Below, in pieces: positions 53,854 through 62,660 of a stretch of 64,000 nt of DNA (its first letter is position 1; each line of letters opens with the position of its first letter). Under the pieces are notes generated by a model. The model was not told the DNA's origin and did not search any database. It saw nothing but the letters and a program-made list of their open reading frames with translations. The position numbers were made by a program, and so were the translations under genes. Source of the stretch: UBA5287 sp041672395 (GTDB lineage Bacteria > Bacteroidota > Bacteroidia > Bacteroidales > Dysgonomonadaceae); the NCBI GenBank assembly GCA_041672395.1, contig JBAYZS010000007.1, positions 14,406 to 78,405 of the forward strand, in the 5' to 3' direction.

Positions 53854-54582
53854 ATGGGAAGAGCATTTGAATACCGTAAAGCAAGAAAGATGAAACGTTG
53901 GGGCAATATGGCTCGTGTTTTCACTAAACTAGGAAAAGAAATCACAATTGCTACAAAAAGTGGTGGACCTGATCCTGAGACCAATCCCCGTCTTCGTGTA
54001 TTGATTCAACAGTCGAAGAAAGAAAACATGCCGAAAGACAATGTTGATCGCGCCATAAAAAAAGCAACAGACAAGGATTATACCGATTACAAAGAAATGA
54101 TATATGAAGGCTATGGTCCTTACGGAATAGCCATTGTAGTTGAAACAGCCACCGACAATCCAACACGTACAGTTGCAAACGTAAGAAGCTATTTCAATAA
54201 ACATGCCGGTTCACTTGGCACCTCGGGTAGCCTGGAGTTTTTGTTTGATCACAAATGCGTATTCAAGATAGCTCCAAAAGAAGGGATTTCGTTAGAAGAC
54301 CTCGAACTCGAGCTAATCGACTATGGCGTTGACGAAGTAGCTCAAGATGAAGAAGATATTGTTTTATATGGCGAATTCAAATCATATTCCGATATTCAAA
54401 GCTATCTTGAAGAAAACAACTTTGAGATACATTCAGCCGAGTTCGAACGTATTCCTCACGAAACCAAAAAGTTGACACCCGAACAACGCGCATCGATTGA
54501 AAAGCTTTTAGAAAAATTTGAGGAAGACGATGATGTTCAGAACGTTTTCCATAACATGGAAGAAGTCGACGACGAAGAATAA
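53854..54582 (+). CDS. YebC/PmpR family protein
   Basis: A 242-residue protein of the YebC/TACO1 family, first described as a transcriptional regulator and more recently linked to translation through proline stretches. It starts MGRAFEYRKARKMKRWGNMA and has the family ITIATKSGGPDPETNPRLR and KENMPKDNVDRAIKKA. Domains I-III follow, with an acidic C-terminus (EEDDDVQNVFHNMEEVDDEE) longer than usual. A terminator follows. Confidence 0.93.
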   Translation: MGRAFEYRKARKMKRWGNMARVFTKLGKEITIATKSGGPDPETNPRLRVLIQQSKKENMPKDNVDRAIKKATDKDYTDYKEMIYEGYGPYGIAIVVETATDNPTRTVANVRSYFNKHAGSLGTSGSLEFLFDHKCVFKIAPKEGISLEDLELELIDYGVDEVAQDEEDIVLYGEFKSYSDIQSYLEENNFEIHSAEFERIPHETKKLTPEQRASIEKLLEKFEEDDDVQNVFHNMEEVDDEE

Positions 54583-54620
54583 GCAACAGATTATTTCAAG
54601 AATAAAAACAAGACATAAAA

Positions 54621-54644
54621 AAAGCGGATATAAATATCCGCTTT
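54621..54644. terminator. Bidirectional terminator between yebC and tRNA-Glu
   Basis: Stem AAAGCGGATAT (54621-54631) and ATATCCGCTTT (54634-54644) around a 2-base gap (AA), with A-run before and T after. It sits between convergent yebC and the tRNA gene, ending just after the tRNA on the minus strand. Confidence 0.75.
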
Positions 54645-54646
54645 TG

Positions 54647-54718
54647 TAGCGTATAGCGGAATCGAACCGCTATTGCCTGCGTGAGAAGCAGGATTCCTAA
54701 CCGTTAGAAGAATACGCC
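54647..54718 (-). tRNA. tRNA-Glu (anticodon CTC)
   Basis: On the minus strand a 72-base cloverleaf can be drawn: acceptor GGCGTAT/ATACGCT (first pair G-T), D stem TTCT/AGGA, anticodon stem CCTGC/GCAGG with loop TTCTCAC, and T arm AGCGG-TTCGATT-CCGCT. The discriminator is A, and no CCA is encoded. The anticodon CTC reads GAG codons. The D-arm with AACGGTTAGGA fits glutamate tRNAs. The identity is read from the loop, not computed. Confidence 0.9.
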
Positions 54719-54803
54719 ATTAGGTTTGGGAGTGCAAAGATAAAAAAACTTCAGTTATTCTTTAGATTATAACTGAAGTTTTTTGCATATAAAAAGATTA
54801 TCA

Positions 54804-55901
54804 TTATTTAATAAGCTTTTTATATGTCCCCAACGCCTCTTTAGCTGCTATAAACGAGCTTTTTTGAGCAGAAAGAACTTCTTGCTCAAGCTTAGGCATC
54901 AATTCTTCGATAATTGGATTAGTATAGAAATTATTCCTAAGTTGCTCATTTATGCTCTCATACATCCAGTATTTCGACTGTTCATTTCTTCTATGCTCGA
55001 AATAGCCGTTAGCCTTAACAAAATCGACATAACGATAGACCATATCCCAGATTTCTGCAATGCCAAGTTTAAAATATCCTGAATAAGTGAGCACTTCTGG
55101 TGTCCATCCCGAGTCGGGAAGCGGATATAAGTGAAGAGCATTTTTAAAATGCCCCTGAGCTATTTTTGCTTTATCGATATTATCACCATCCGCTTTATTG
55201 ATTACAATCCCGTCCGCCATTTCCATAATGCCTCTTTTTATCCCCTGCAGCTCGTCGCCTGTACCCGCCAGTTGAATAAGCAAGAAGAAGTCGACCATAG
55301 AGTGTACCGCCGTTTCCGACTGTCCAACCCCAACCGTTTCGATAAAAACTGAATCGAACCCAGCCGCTTCGCATAAGATGATAGTCTCCCGTGTTTTTCG
55401 CGCCACGCCACCCAATGAACCAGCAGAAGGAGAAGGACGTATAAAAGCATTTTTAGCAACCGACAACTTTTCCATACGCGTTTTGTCGCCCAGAATACTA
55501 CCTTTTGAGCGTTCACTTGAAGGGTCGATTGCCAACACCGCCAATTTGTGTCCATTTTCCAGCAAGTGCATTCCAAAAGCATCAATAGACGTACTTTTTC
55601 CGGCTCCAGGCACACCTGTGATTCCCACTCGAATAGAATTGCCAGAGTGAGGCAAACATTTCTCAATGATAGCCTGTGCCATTTCCTGATGATGCGGATT
55701 AGCACTCTCCACCATTGTCACAGCCTGGCTCAGAAGTGTAATATCCCCTTCTATTATTCCCTGAAGATATTCGTCCGCCGTATAATTCTTTCTCTTTGCT
55801 CTTTTATTTATAAGCAAATAAGGATTTACACTGGGCGGTTTAGCAACACCTTTGTTCACATTTAGACCTTGATATTTTGGATCGTTTTCGGGATGTTCCA
55901 T
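54804..55901 (-). CDS. meaB: Methylmalonyl-CoA mutase-associated GTPase MeaB (ArgK type)
   Basis: G3E-family GTPase that guards methylmalonyl-CoA mutase and controls its cobalamin loading. The 365-residue protein has the Walker A GVPGAGKST at 96-104, the switch region VAIDPSSERSKGSILGDK written here as LAIDPSSERSKGS, the FIETVGVGQSE motif, and the base-specificity NKAD in IVINKADGDN. Mutase genes are not in the window, but the family presence implies a B12-dependent methylmalonyl-CoA pathway, as in propionate production. It is a single-gene unit with its own promoter. Confidence 0.94.
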   Translation of the reverse strand: MEHPENDPKYQGLNVNKGVAKPPSVNPYLLINKRAKRKNYTADEYLQGIIEGDITLLSQAVTMVESANPHHQEMAQAIIEKCLPHSGNSIRVGITGVPGAGKSTSIDAFGMHLLENGHKLAVLAIDPSSERSKGSILGDKTRMEKLSVAKNAFIRPSPSAGSLGGVARKTRETIILCEAAGFDSVFIETVGVGQSETAVHSMVDFFLLIQLAGTGDELQGIKRGIMEMADGIVINKADGDNIDKAKIAQGHFKNALHLYPLPDSGWTPEVLTYSGYFKLGIAEIWDMVYRYVDFVKANGYFEHRRNEQSKYWMYESINEQLRNNFYTNPIIEELMPKLEQEVLSAQKSSFIAAKEALGTYKKLIK

Positions 55902-55927
55902 AATTTAATTATAATCTACAATCAGAG

Positions 55928-55958
55928 CAAAGGTACATTTTTCGCACAAGACTTTCAA
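55928..55958 (-). promoter_or_regulatory. Promoter of meaB
   Basis: On the minus strand TTG (55958-55956), 20 bases, then TACCTTTG (55935-55928). Matches the Bacteroidetes pattern, 26 bases before the ATG. Confidence 0.6.
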
Positions 55959-56000
55959 CCAAAAGAAGATGAAATTACCATACATTCGAATGCTAAGTTC

Positions 56001-56040
56001 AAAAAAACCTCCTCCATCACATAAAAAGTAATGGAGGAGG
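56001..56040 (-). terminator. Intrinsic terminator after the DUF1573 gene
   Basis: On the minus strand the stem CCTCCTCCAT (56040-56031) and ATGGAGGAGG (56017-56008) with a 13-base loop is followed by a run of seven T residues. Confidence 0.8.
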
Positions 56041-56096
56041 ATAATGAAAAATTAAATAAATTAACAATTCACTTGATTATAGTGGCGTAACACTAT

Positions 56097-56483
56097 TTAT
56101 CTTTTAGGAATCACATTCCCTTTAATAGTAAGCGTATAAATTGTATCGGGCACATTTGTATAAATCGAAATAGTTTTGTTAAAGGTGCCGGGACGTCCGG
56201 TAGTAGAATAAGTTGCCGTTATCTGACCTTTCTTTCCCGGTAAAACTGGTTCTTTTGAATACGAAGGAGTTGTGCATCCGCATGATGCTTGTACTCTGTT
56301 TATTATGAGAGGCATATTGCCAGTATTTGTAAATTCAAAAATAGTAGCCACTTCGCCAATTTGTTCCTGAATTTTCCCGAAATCATACGTAGTTTTTACA
56401 AATTTCAAATTGGCTTTATTTTGAGCCACTACTGCGCCACACAATAACATACTGAATAACAGCATCAAACTAACTTTCTTCAT
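56097..56483 (-). CDS. DUF1573 family secreted protein
   Basis: A small periplasmic or surface protein with an Ig-like beta-sandwich. The start at 56483 (128 residues, MKKVSLMLLFSMLLCGAVVAQ signal peptide) is preferred over the longer frame at 56516. The mature part has TTYDFGKIQEQIGEVATIFEF and VQASCGCTTPSYSKEPVLPG, the CGCTTP motif being the family signature, with Cys residues that may be modified or bind. The function is unknown; members are abundant in Bacteroidetes. It lies 81 bases after the alpha-2-macroglobulin gene with its own -7 element (TAAATTTG, 56543-56536). Confidence 0.92.
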   Translation of the reverse strand: MKKVSLMLLFSMLLCGAVVAQNKANLKFVKTTYDFGKIQEQIGEVATIFEFTNTGNMPLIINRVQASCGCTTPSYSKEPVLPGKKGQITATYSTTGRPGTFNKTISIYTNVPDTIYTLTIKGNVIPKR

Positions 56484-56535
56484 TGTTTTATTTTGTTTTT
56501 GTATTATAATAGTCACACATTTAATAAATGAGACA

Positions 56536-56543
56536 CAAATTTA
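56536..56543 (-). promoter_or_regulatory. -7 promoter element of the DUF1573 gene
   Basis: TAAATTTG on the minus strand; no good -33. It suggests the gene can be transcribed apart from the macroglobulin gene. Confidence 0.4.
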
Positions 56544-56564
56544 CAGAATAAGTTTAAAAATACA

Positions 56565-59500
56565 CTAATCTTTAACAATAATTCTAATTCCTTCAGTGTG
56601 AGACGTAAACTCAGGAGCATACATGCACTGAACGGTGGTAATACCGTTAGAATAATTTCCGGCACGATTCACATAAACCCCATATTCAAACACATAAGTC
56701 CCACGTGGCAAGACATCGAAATAGAAATTTGTTGAAGCATCCTTTGAAGCTTGATAATAGATTGTTCCACCCTGCCAGCGAGTTGCAGATATCTGTTCAA
56801 CCGGTTCAAAAGCAGCCGCCCTCATATCCTTGAGATGCACAAATTCTATGTCTCGATCCGTCCTGATTGTCAGACGTACAACCACTTTATCCCCCACCTT
56901 CATTGGAGTATTTTCAGTGACAGGTACAAGCGACCTTCCCGACTCGTCTGTTTTTTCGATAAACAGAAGTTTCTCAACATCCAGTGATCCGTCAGCTTTG
57001 GATACCATATCCGCATCTTCAAAGTACTGCAGATAGAGAGCACCCCAAGCAGGAGCATTCCCTTTATGATTAATCGACACATTTCCCATTTCAGATTTTA
57101 TTTCTGAGCGAGACCATGCCTCCTTGAAATATCCAGTACCCAACTCCTTATTTTCAGGTTCAACAAGCAGATTACCAAGCTTGATGGAAGTCTCCCCATT
57201 TGTTGAGAACCAATCGCTTCCCGTACTTAACAAAGCATAAATCGCGTCCATTGTAGCGTGCGTTGATTCCCAGTTTTGAGTCTGTTTTTGTTTCAGCAGC
57301 CACCGTTTCATGTTGTCCATTTCATTTGTTTTTGCCCCACCCTTCAGGAATGCATGCATAATAAATGCATGCACTGAAACAGCCGATTGCGACATAAACA
57401 CACGACTTTTATTATTTGCCCAGAACATACCCATTTCATCATTTACCGTAGCATGTTCGCGTAACGACTTCAATATAGCCTGTTCCAGAGATGTTTTCTT
57501 GTTTCTGTTCATCAATACGGATATCAGTGATCGTTCGTACAAACCGTACTGAGTCCAGTTCTCCTCAATTTTTGTAGTATAGAAATCAACCATTGCCATC
57601 AAATCAACATTCAGCGCATATTGTTTATATGCCGAGCGGACATACAGATATTCCAAATCAGTAATAGAAATTGTTTTGATATTTTTCCAATCTTTATTCC
57701 ATTTCTTCAGTAGTTCAAACCTCCCCAGTGCTTGTTCATCGATGAAAGAGATACCTTTTGCCTGCATATTCCATATTTTGTCGGAATAACCTTTGACACC
57801 CAAATCATTGAGTTGTGAAAAACCGTAAAGAATATACTGTGTGATGCTTACACTTGGACTGAAGTTTTTAAACCAACTCCACCCGCCGCCTACCGTTTGC
57901 AATTCCTGCAACTTGTCTATGGCGACTGACGTCAGATTTTGTGAACGATTCAGATCAAATAACAAAGAGAGTCGCTCTTTCTGGTCCGATTCATTTTTTG
58001 CCTCCATCACCCATGGGGTTTCTTCCAGCAGCACGTTTTTCAGTTCCTGATTTTTCTCAAGATTAGAAAGGAACGTTTCTTTGTTTCCACCCTGCTTTTT
58101 CCATGCTTCGATCATGGTGGACACTTGCGGGTAAGCTTCAGAAATATGATAACCCAAACTGTTGGCATAGAACGAAGCGAACCAACTAATGGAATTATCA
58201 TTATCCGGATTACTCAGTACGGGCAATGCTTGAATGGCGTACCAAGCTGCATTGGAAGTAAATTCCAATGTGAGTCGGTAGTTCTCGGCTGTGGTCGATG
58301 TTTTTTCGACCAACTGACTCATTGTGTATTCTTTTGACTGATTGCCGTTTAAGTCAATGCGCATACTTTCAGTAACCAACACTTTATTTGGCAAAACAGT
58401 AAGCGCATGTTGTTCCCCGTCACTGAACGATTCCGTTTGCGCCACAATTCTAAACCCAAGAATATCAATATTTTTGGGTACATCAAATGACCATGCAGCA
58501 TTTGAAGAAGCATCTTTATCTAATGAAAATTCCTGATTCTGATTTTCAATTACTATATTTTCAATCAACTGTTCTGATACGGGATCAAAGAACTCCAATT
58601 TCACTTTGCCGGATAAAGCAGCTTCAGAAAGATTTGATATCTTGGTAGAGATTGAAGTCCTGTCGCCATGCCTTAAAAAGCGTGGTATATTTGGAGTTAC
58701 CATCAACTCTTTTTGTGAAACAGTGAAAGCCTCAGCTTTTCCAGTGTTTAAATCCTTGTCGTGTGCTAAAACGCGAAAACGCCATTTGGTATTGCTTTCC
58801 GGTACAGTAAAAGCAATTTGTGTCTCTCCTTGCTTATTCGTACGCAGTTGCGGGAAAAAGAAAGCCGTCTCATTAAAATTTCCACGGATTTGGGGCAACT
58901 GACTTTCATTCACTTCAGACGGTGCGGATTCCGGTGTTGACACTCCCTTAATCATCTTACTCTCTGAAAGTCCATCTCCCAATTGTATGTCTTGAGCATA
59001 TTCAAATTTAATATTTCCTGCAACTCTACCTACCATCATTTCCTTTTTTTGAGTTCCGAATCCTACCACAACATTTCTCGACAACAAATCACCATAAAAA
59101 GAGAATCCAAACCAATTAAAATTATCAAACTTCAACCAATTAACATTTTTATAAGGAAGTCTAAAAAATTCAGAAATAATTTTCGGGAGAAATGTTAAAT
59201 CCTGTTGTAAAGGATTCGTAAAATAATAGTAATTAAAGTCCGTCACCTGTAAATTCCAGTCTTGTGTTGGGAACAATTGTTCAAGCGAATAATCATACAT
59301 CGAAGCCAGAATTTCTGCCATAGCAGGTTTATTTTCTGTGTCGTTAACTGTAACCATCCATTCTTCTGCCGAGCCAGGTCGAATTTTATCTCTAAAAACA
59401 GAAAGTTTCACATCCAGTTTCTTATCCATTTTTTCGAGATTCAAATCGATAGCATTCGTATAGAAATTTTCCTCTTTCACATAAGTAAACATTACACGAA

Positions 59501-62447
59501 TGGATTTTTTGTACTCAGCTTTATTTTGGAAAGTAAATCGTTTATTTTCATTATTCAAAGAAATCCATTTTCTTTCTAGCAAGTTATTTTCCTGCCATAC
59601 CTCATACAAGAGATTTATCTTTTCAGAAGCCCCAAAAATTATTTCCGCAGGTGTTGATTTGCTATAATTTTTATTCTTTATAACCACCCAATTATTAGTT
59701 TTTACCGGAGGTTTTTTATCAGCGAAAGAGAATAGAATAAAATCTTTTTCCGATTCAATACGATTGTTCCTATCATCCTGCGATTCAAGTTTTATACGAT
59801 ATTTTCCGGAAGGAAGCTTTGCCAAGCTTTGGCTCAACCCAATTTGTTCTCCCGTTACAAAATCACCATTAAGCACATCCTTATTTATAGAATCATTCTC
59901 TAAAAGCGAGAACACCCGATACGTACCCTTTGCCTCAATATCGTTTCCATCAAGGTTTTTAGCCGAAATACGAAGCGGTTTCATGGTAGTTTTTTCCAAA
60001 TTTTCGTCAAAAGGAAGTTCTATATCCAACAACATTGATACATCCCCGACGTTAACCGTATATTTTCCCATTTGTCTTTCTCCATTCAGATCTGTGATTG
60101 AAGCTTCAACAGTAAACGTATAAGCCTCTCTACCAAAACCAGTCGCATCCTTTTTTTCCGGAGTAAACTTAATTTCGAATACACCATTTTTGTCAGTAGT
60201 AGTCACTCCATTTACAAAATGTTCCGATTTACCACCCCAGAAACGCAACCAGATTTGTTGTCTCACAATTCTATAACGAACATTAGCATTTTGAAGTTTA
60301 ACTCCAGAAAAGTTTGCTGCATTCCCTTTAAGAATTATTTCTTCACCAAACTTATAAGTCTGCGTTATTTTATCAAAAGAAACCTCGAAAGTTGGTCGTT
60401 TGTACTCTTCCACATTAAAGTTCACTGCACTATTATCCGTTCTGATTGAAAAGTTTCCAGTCAGCAGTCCATTCGGTAAAACAAATTCACCCGCCACAGA
60501 ACCAAACTCATTTGATACAAGAGTTTGTCTTTCAATTTCCTGATTATTAGCATCAAAAAGTGTGACGTTAAGCGATTTATTTTGAGCAAGCGATTTTTCC
60601 TGTCCCATGACATTTACCACAATCGCTTTAAAATAGACAGTCTGTCCCGGTCGATACAAACTTCTATCCGTAAAAATAGTTACATTTTCAGTCGTTTTAT
60701 TTTCCGCATTATTATCATAAATTGGAGAATATCCATAAGGCAAATTCGTTAAAAAAGCACCTTTATCATTCTTCAATACCGCATGATAAAAGACATCACT
60801 ATTAGGTATTTTTTTATTATAAACCGCTAATCCCTGTTTATTTACTCGGATTTTTTCTTCCAATGTCAGATTAGAGTTTTTCCATGTGCCAGGTAATTTA
60901 TATATCTCTATATCAGCGTCAGGAACCGGTTCTCCCGTCACTCTGTCCACCACAAAAAATTCAAATTTATCTATTGCAACAGTCCGACTAAAAACAGCCA
61001 GATCAGTAACCACAAAATAATAATCCATATCTTCCTCACGCGCAAAAGGCTTGTCCGTGACAAATTTAAGCACATATGTTCCCGGTAAATCTACAGAAAT
61101 TTTAAATGAAGTTTCCCCATTAATATATTCCGGTTTTTCCGGTAATGTTACTGAAATTTCTTTAACAAAAGTTTCTTTATTATTATTATAATCCATGACA
61201 ATCTGTCCCATTATTTTTGGGTCCAAAGGAGAATCCAATTTATACAACCGAGCTTGGACTGATTTCAAGTTCTTATATTTTATTGTAAATTCTTTATCCC
61301 CTTTTATTGCGTATGAGTTCTTGCCTGAAATCGCAAATTCCGATTGAGTTAATTGCATTACATTATTTTCAATGAACCCTATTCTCTCATAGTCGGGAAA
61401 TTTATTTATAACCTTATTCAAGAAATCGTATAATTCTTTTGTTTTAGCCTCTTTTTCGGTCTCTTTTGCTTTAGATATCTCATAACTGTAGACATTATTT
61501 AATTTGACGACAATCTCCACACAGAATTCGTTGTTTTCCCATTCACTGTAAAGCTTTTCAAGTGTGAGTTTTGCATAAGAATTAAAAGCCTCATTTAATC
61601 TTCGAAGATATTCGATTTTATCCAGTTCCGTTAACAGAAGAGATTTCTTCATCCCCCTTTCAGAGAGAGATATCATCAATTTTCTATAAGTTTCTAATGC
61701 CCAAAGATTATAATCATATGGTTTTACGTTAAAATTTAGTGATATAAATTCTTCTGCCGAAGAGAAAAGTTTTTCCAAAGGAATATTTTTATTTTCAATT
61801 GATTGACTCAGATTTTCATCAGATTGAATTCGTGAGAAAATATTAATAGCACGTTTTGCCAAAAAATCATACATAGTTGGATAGAATTCTCTTGAATCTT
61901 TTTCCAAATTAATAACCTCCTCATAAGATTCCACTTCAACTTTTAGTAAACTGTCCTTTTCGTCCAAAGACCTATTCAAATGTTCCACAATTTTATCAAA
62001 TAAGATATTGCGTGTCCATTCTTTCATATCATCCGGAACAAAACCATCCAGTTCAGTCCTTTGATTTATTTTCCACATATCCTTTTCATAATACTGCAAA
62101 TAGAGATCTCCCAGCATAGAGTTCAACACCGCTTTTTCTACAACGTTGTTACTCTCTTCAATCATTTTGTTTAAGTCGTTAAAAATTACAGTATCATTCT
62201 GTGCATCAATATTTATACTATATTTTCCTTGAAGAATGAGTGCTTTAATGATTTGTGGACTATTTTTGTCGGCAATTGCTTTTTGCAATATTTTATCCAC
62301 AGCATTTGCTGCTGATTGAGGCAACGACTGTTTTTCCAACGAATTTACTTTTTCCCATTCCATTGTATATGACATATCGGAATTATTTTGAGCAAAAATT
62401 ACAGAAGAACAAAGAATAATTGAAAGCAGGATTACTAATCTTTTCAT
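56565..62447 (-). CDS. Alpha-2-macroglobulin family protein lacking the thioester
   Basis: A 1960-residue secreted protein (signal MKRLVILLSIILCSSVIFAQ) with MG-type beta-sandwich domains. The MG2 region (about 595-690) includes IFTDRSLYRPGQTVYFKA; the A2M core begins around residue 1200 with FFPQLRTNKQGETQIAFTVPE. The complement-like TED domain follows from about 1400, where the usual thioester CxEQ is replaced by NSISWFAS (about 1419), so it cannot trap proteases covalently. An extra 370-residue helical N-terminal region precedes the MG domains. Bacterial homologues are thought to inhibit host or rival proteases; without the thioester the protein may be structural. No pbpC gene is adjacent. 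Confidence 0.9.
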   Translation of the reverse strand: MKRLVILLSIILCSSVIFAQNNSDMSYTMEWEKVNSLEKQSLPQSAANAVDKILQKAIADKNSPQIIKALILQGKYSINIDAQNDTVIFNDLNKMIEESNNVVEKAVLNSMLGDLYLQYYEKDMWKINQRTELDGFVPDDMKEWTRNILFDKIVEHLNRSLDEKDSLLKVEVESYEEVINLEKDSREFYPTMYDFLAKRAINIFSRIQSDENLSQSIENKNIPLEKLFSSAEEFISLNFNVKPYDYNLWALETYRKLMISLSERGMKKSLLLTELDKIEYLRRLNEAFNSYAKLTLEKLYSEWENNEFCVEIVVKLNNVYSYEISKAKETEKEAKTKELYDFLNKVINKFPDYERIGFIENNVMQLTQSEFAISGKNSYAIKGDKEFTIKYKNLKSVQARLYKLDSPLDPKIMGQIVMDYNNNKETFVKEISVTLPEKPEYINGETSFKISVDLPGTYVLKFVTDKPFAREEDMDYYFVVTDLAVFSRTVAIDKFEFFVVDRVTGEPVPDADIEIYKLPGTWKNSNLTLEEKIRVNKQGLAVYNKKIPNSDVFYHAVLKNDKGAFLTNLPYGYSPIYDNNAENKTTENVTIFTDRSLYRPGQTVYFKAIVVNVMGQEKSLAQNKSLNVTLFDANNQEIERQTLVSNEFGSVAGEFVLPNGLLTGNFSIRTDNSAVNFNVEEYKRPTFEVSFDKITQTYKFGEEIILKGNAANFSGVKLQNANVRYRIVRQQIWLRFWGGKSEHFVNGVTTTDKNGVFEIKFTPEKKDATGFGREAYTFTVEASITDLNGERQMGKYTVNVGDVSMLLDIELPFDENLEKTTMKPLRISAKNLDGNDIEAKGTYRVFSLLENDSINKDVLNGDFVTGEQIGLSQSLAKLPSGKYRIKLESQDDRNNRIESEKDFILFSFADKKPPVKTNNWVVIKNKNYSKSTPAEIIFGASEKINLLYEVWQENNLLERKWISLNNENKRFTFQNKAEYKKSIRVMFTYVKEENFYTNAIDLNLEKMDKKLDVKLSVFRDKIRPGSAEEWMVTVNDTENKPAMAEILASMYDYSLEQLFPTQDWNLQVTDFNYYYFTNPLQQDLTFLPKIISEFFRLPYKNVNWLKFDNFNWFGFSFYGDLLSRNVVVGFGTQKKEMMVGRVAGNIKFEYAQDIQLGDGLSESKMIKGVSTPESAPSEVNESQLPQIRGNFNETAFFFPQLRTNKQGETQIAFTVPESNTKWRFRVLAHDKDLNTGKAEAFTVSQKELMVTPNIPRFLRHGDRTSISTKISNLSEAALSGKVKLEFFDPVSEQLIENIVIENQNQEFSLDKDASSNAAWSFDVPKNIDILGFRIVAQTESFSDGEQHALTVLPNKVLVTESMRIDLNGNQSKEYTMSQLVEKTSTTAENYRLTLEFTSNAAWYAIQALPVLSNPDNDNSISWFASFYANSLGYHISEAYPQVSTMIEAWKKQGGNKETFLSNLEKNQELKNVLLEETPWVMEAKNESDQKERLSLLFDLNRSQNLTSVAIDKLQELQTVGGGWSWFKNFSPSVSITQYILYGFSQLNDLGVKGYSDKIWNMQAKGISFIDEQALGRFELLKKWNKDWKNIKTISITDLEYLYVRSAYKQYALNVDLMAMVDFYTTKIEENWTQYGLYERSLISVLMNRNKKTSLEQAILKSLREHATVNDEMGMFWANNKSRVFMSQSAVSVHAFIMHAFLKGGAKTNEMDNMKRWLLKQKQTQNWESTHATMDAIYALLSTGSDWFSTNGETSIKLGNLLVEPENKELGTGYFKEAWSRSEIKSEMGNVSINHKGNAPAWGALYLQYFEDADMVSKADGSLDVEKLLFIEKTDESGRSLVPVTENTPMKVGDKVVVRLTIRTDRDIEFVHLKDMRAAAFEPVEQISATRWQGGTIYYQASKDASTNFYFDVLPRGTYVFEYGVYVNRAGNYSNGITTVQCMYAPEFTSHTEGIRIIVKD

Positions 62448-62602
62448 ATTAAATTACATTATTTATATTAGATGAAAATTTGTAAAAAAGGTTGCATCGA
62501 CATCTAATATATTTGTTTCATGATGATATAAATTACTTTATTATTAACAAACATGCGATTAAATAGTTTTACATGGTATTAACAATCTTTATAAAAAACA
62601 GA

Positions 62603-62637
62603 AATAGCTCATAATAACTAAAGTATTATGAGCTATT
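62603..62637 (-). terminator. Intrinsic terminator after the calpain-like gene
   Basis: A perfect 14-bp stem (62603-62616 with 62624-62637) and a 7-base loop is followed on the minus strand by TCTGTTTTTTAT. The gap 62448-62660 otherwise shows nothing clear. Confidence 0.75.
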
Positions 62638-62660
62638 AAATTATCATATAAATCGTTTTT

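Noticed and set aside
54647..54718. tRNA with other identity such as tRNA-Gln
   Set aside because: The seven-base loop TTCTCAC places CTC at the anticodon and the D arm fits glutamate tRNAs.
62603..62637. Small RNA gene
   Set aside because: The perfect hairpin followed by a minus-strand T-run is explained as the terminator of the adjacent gene.
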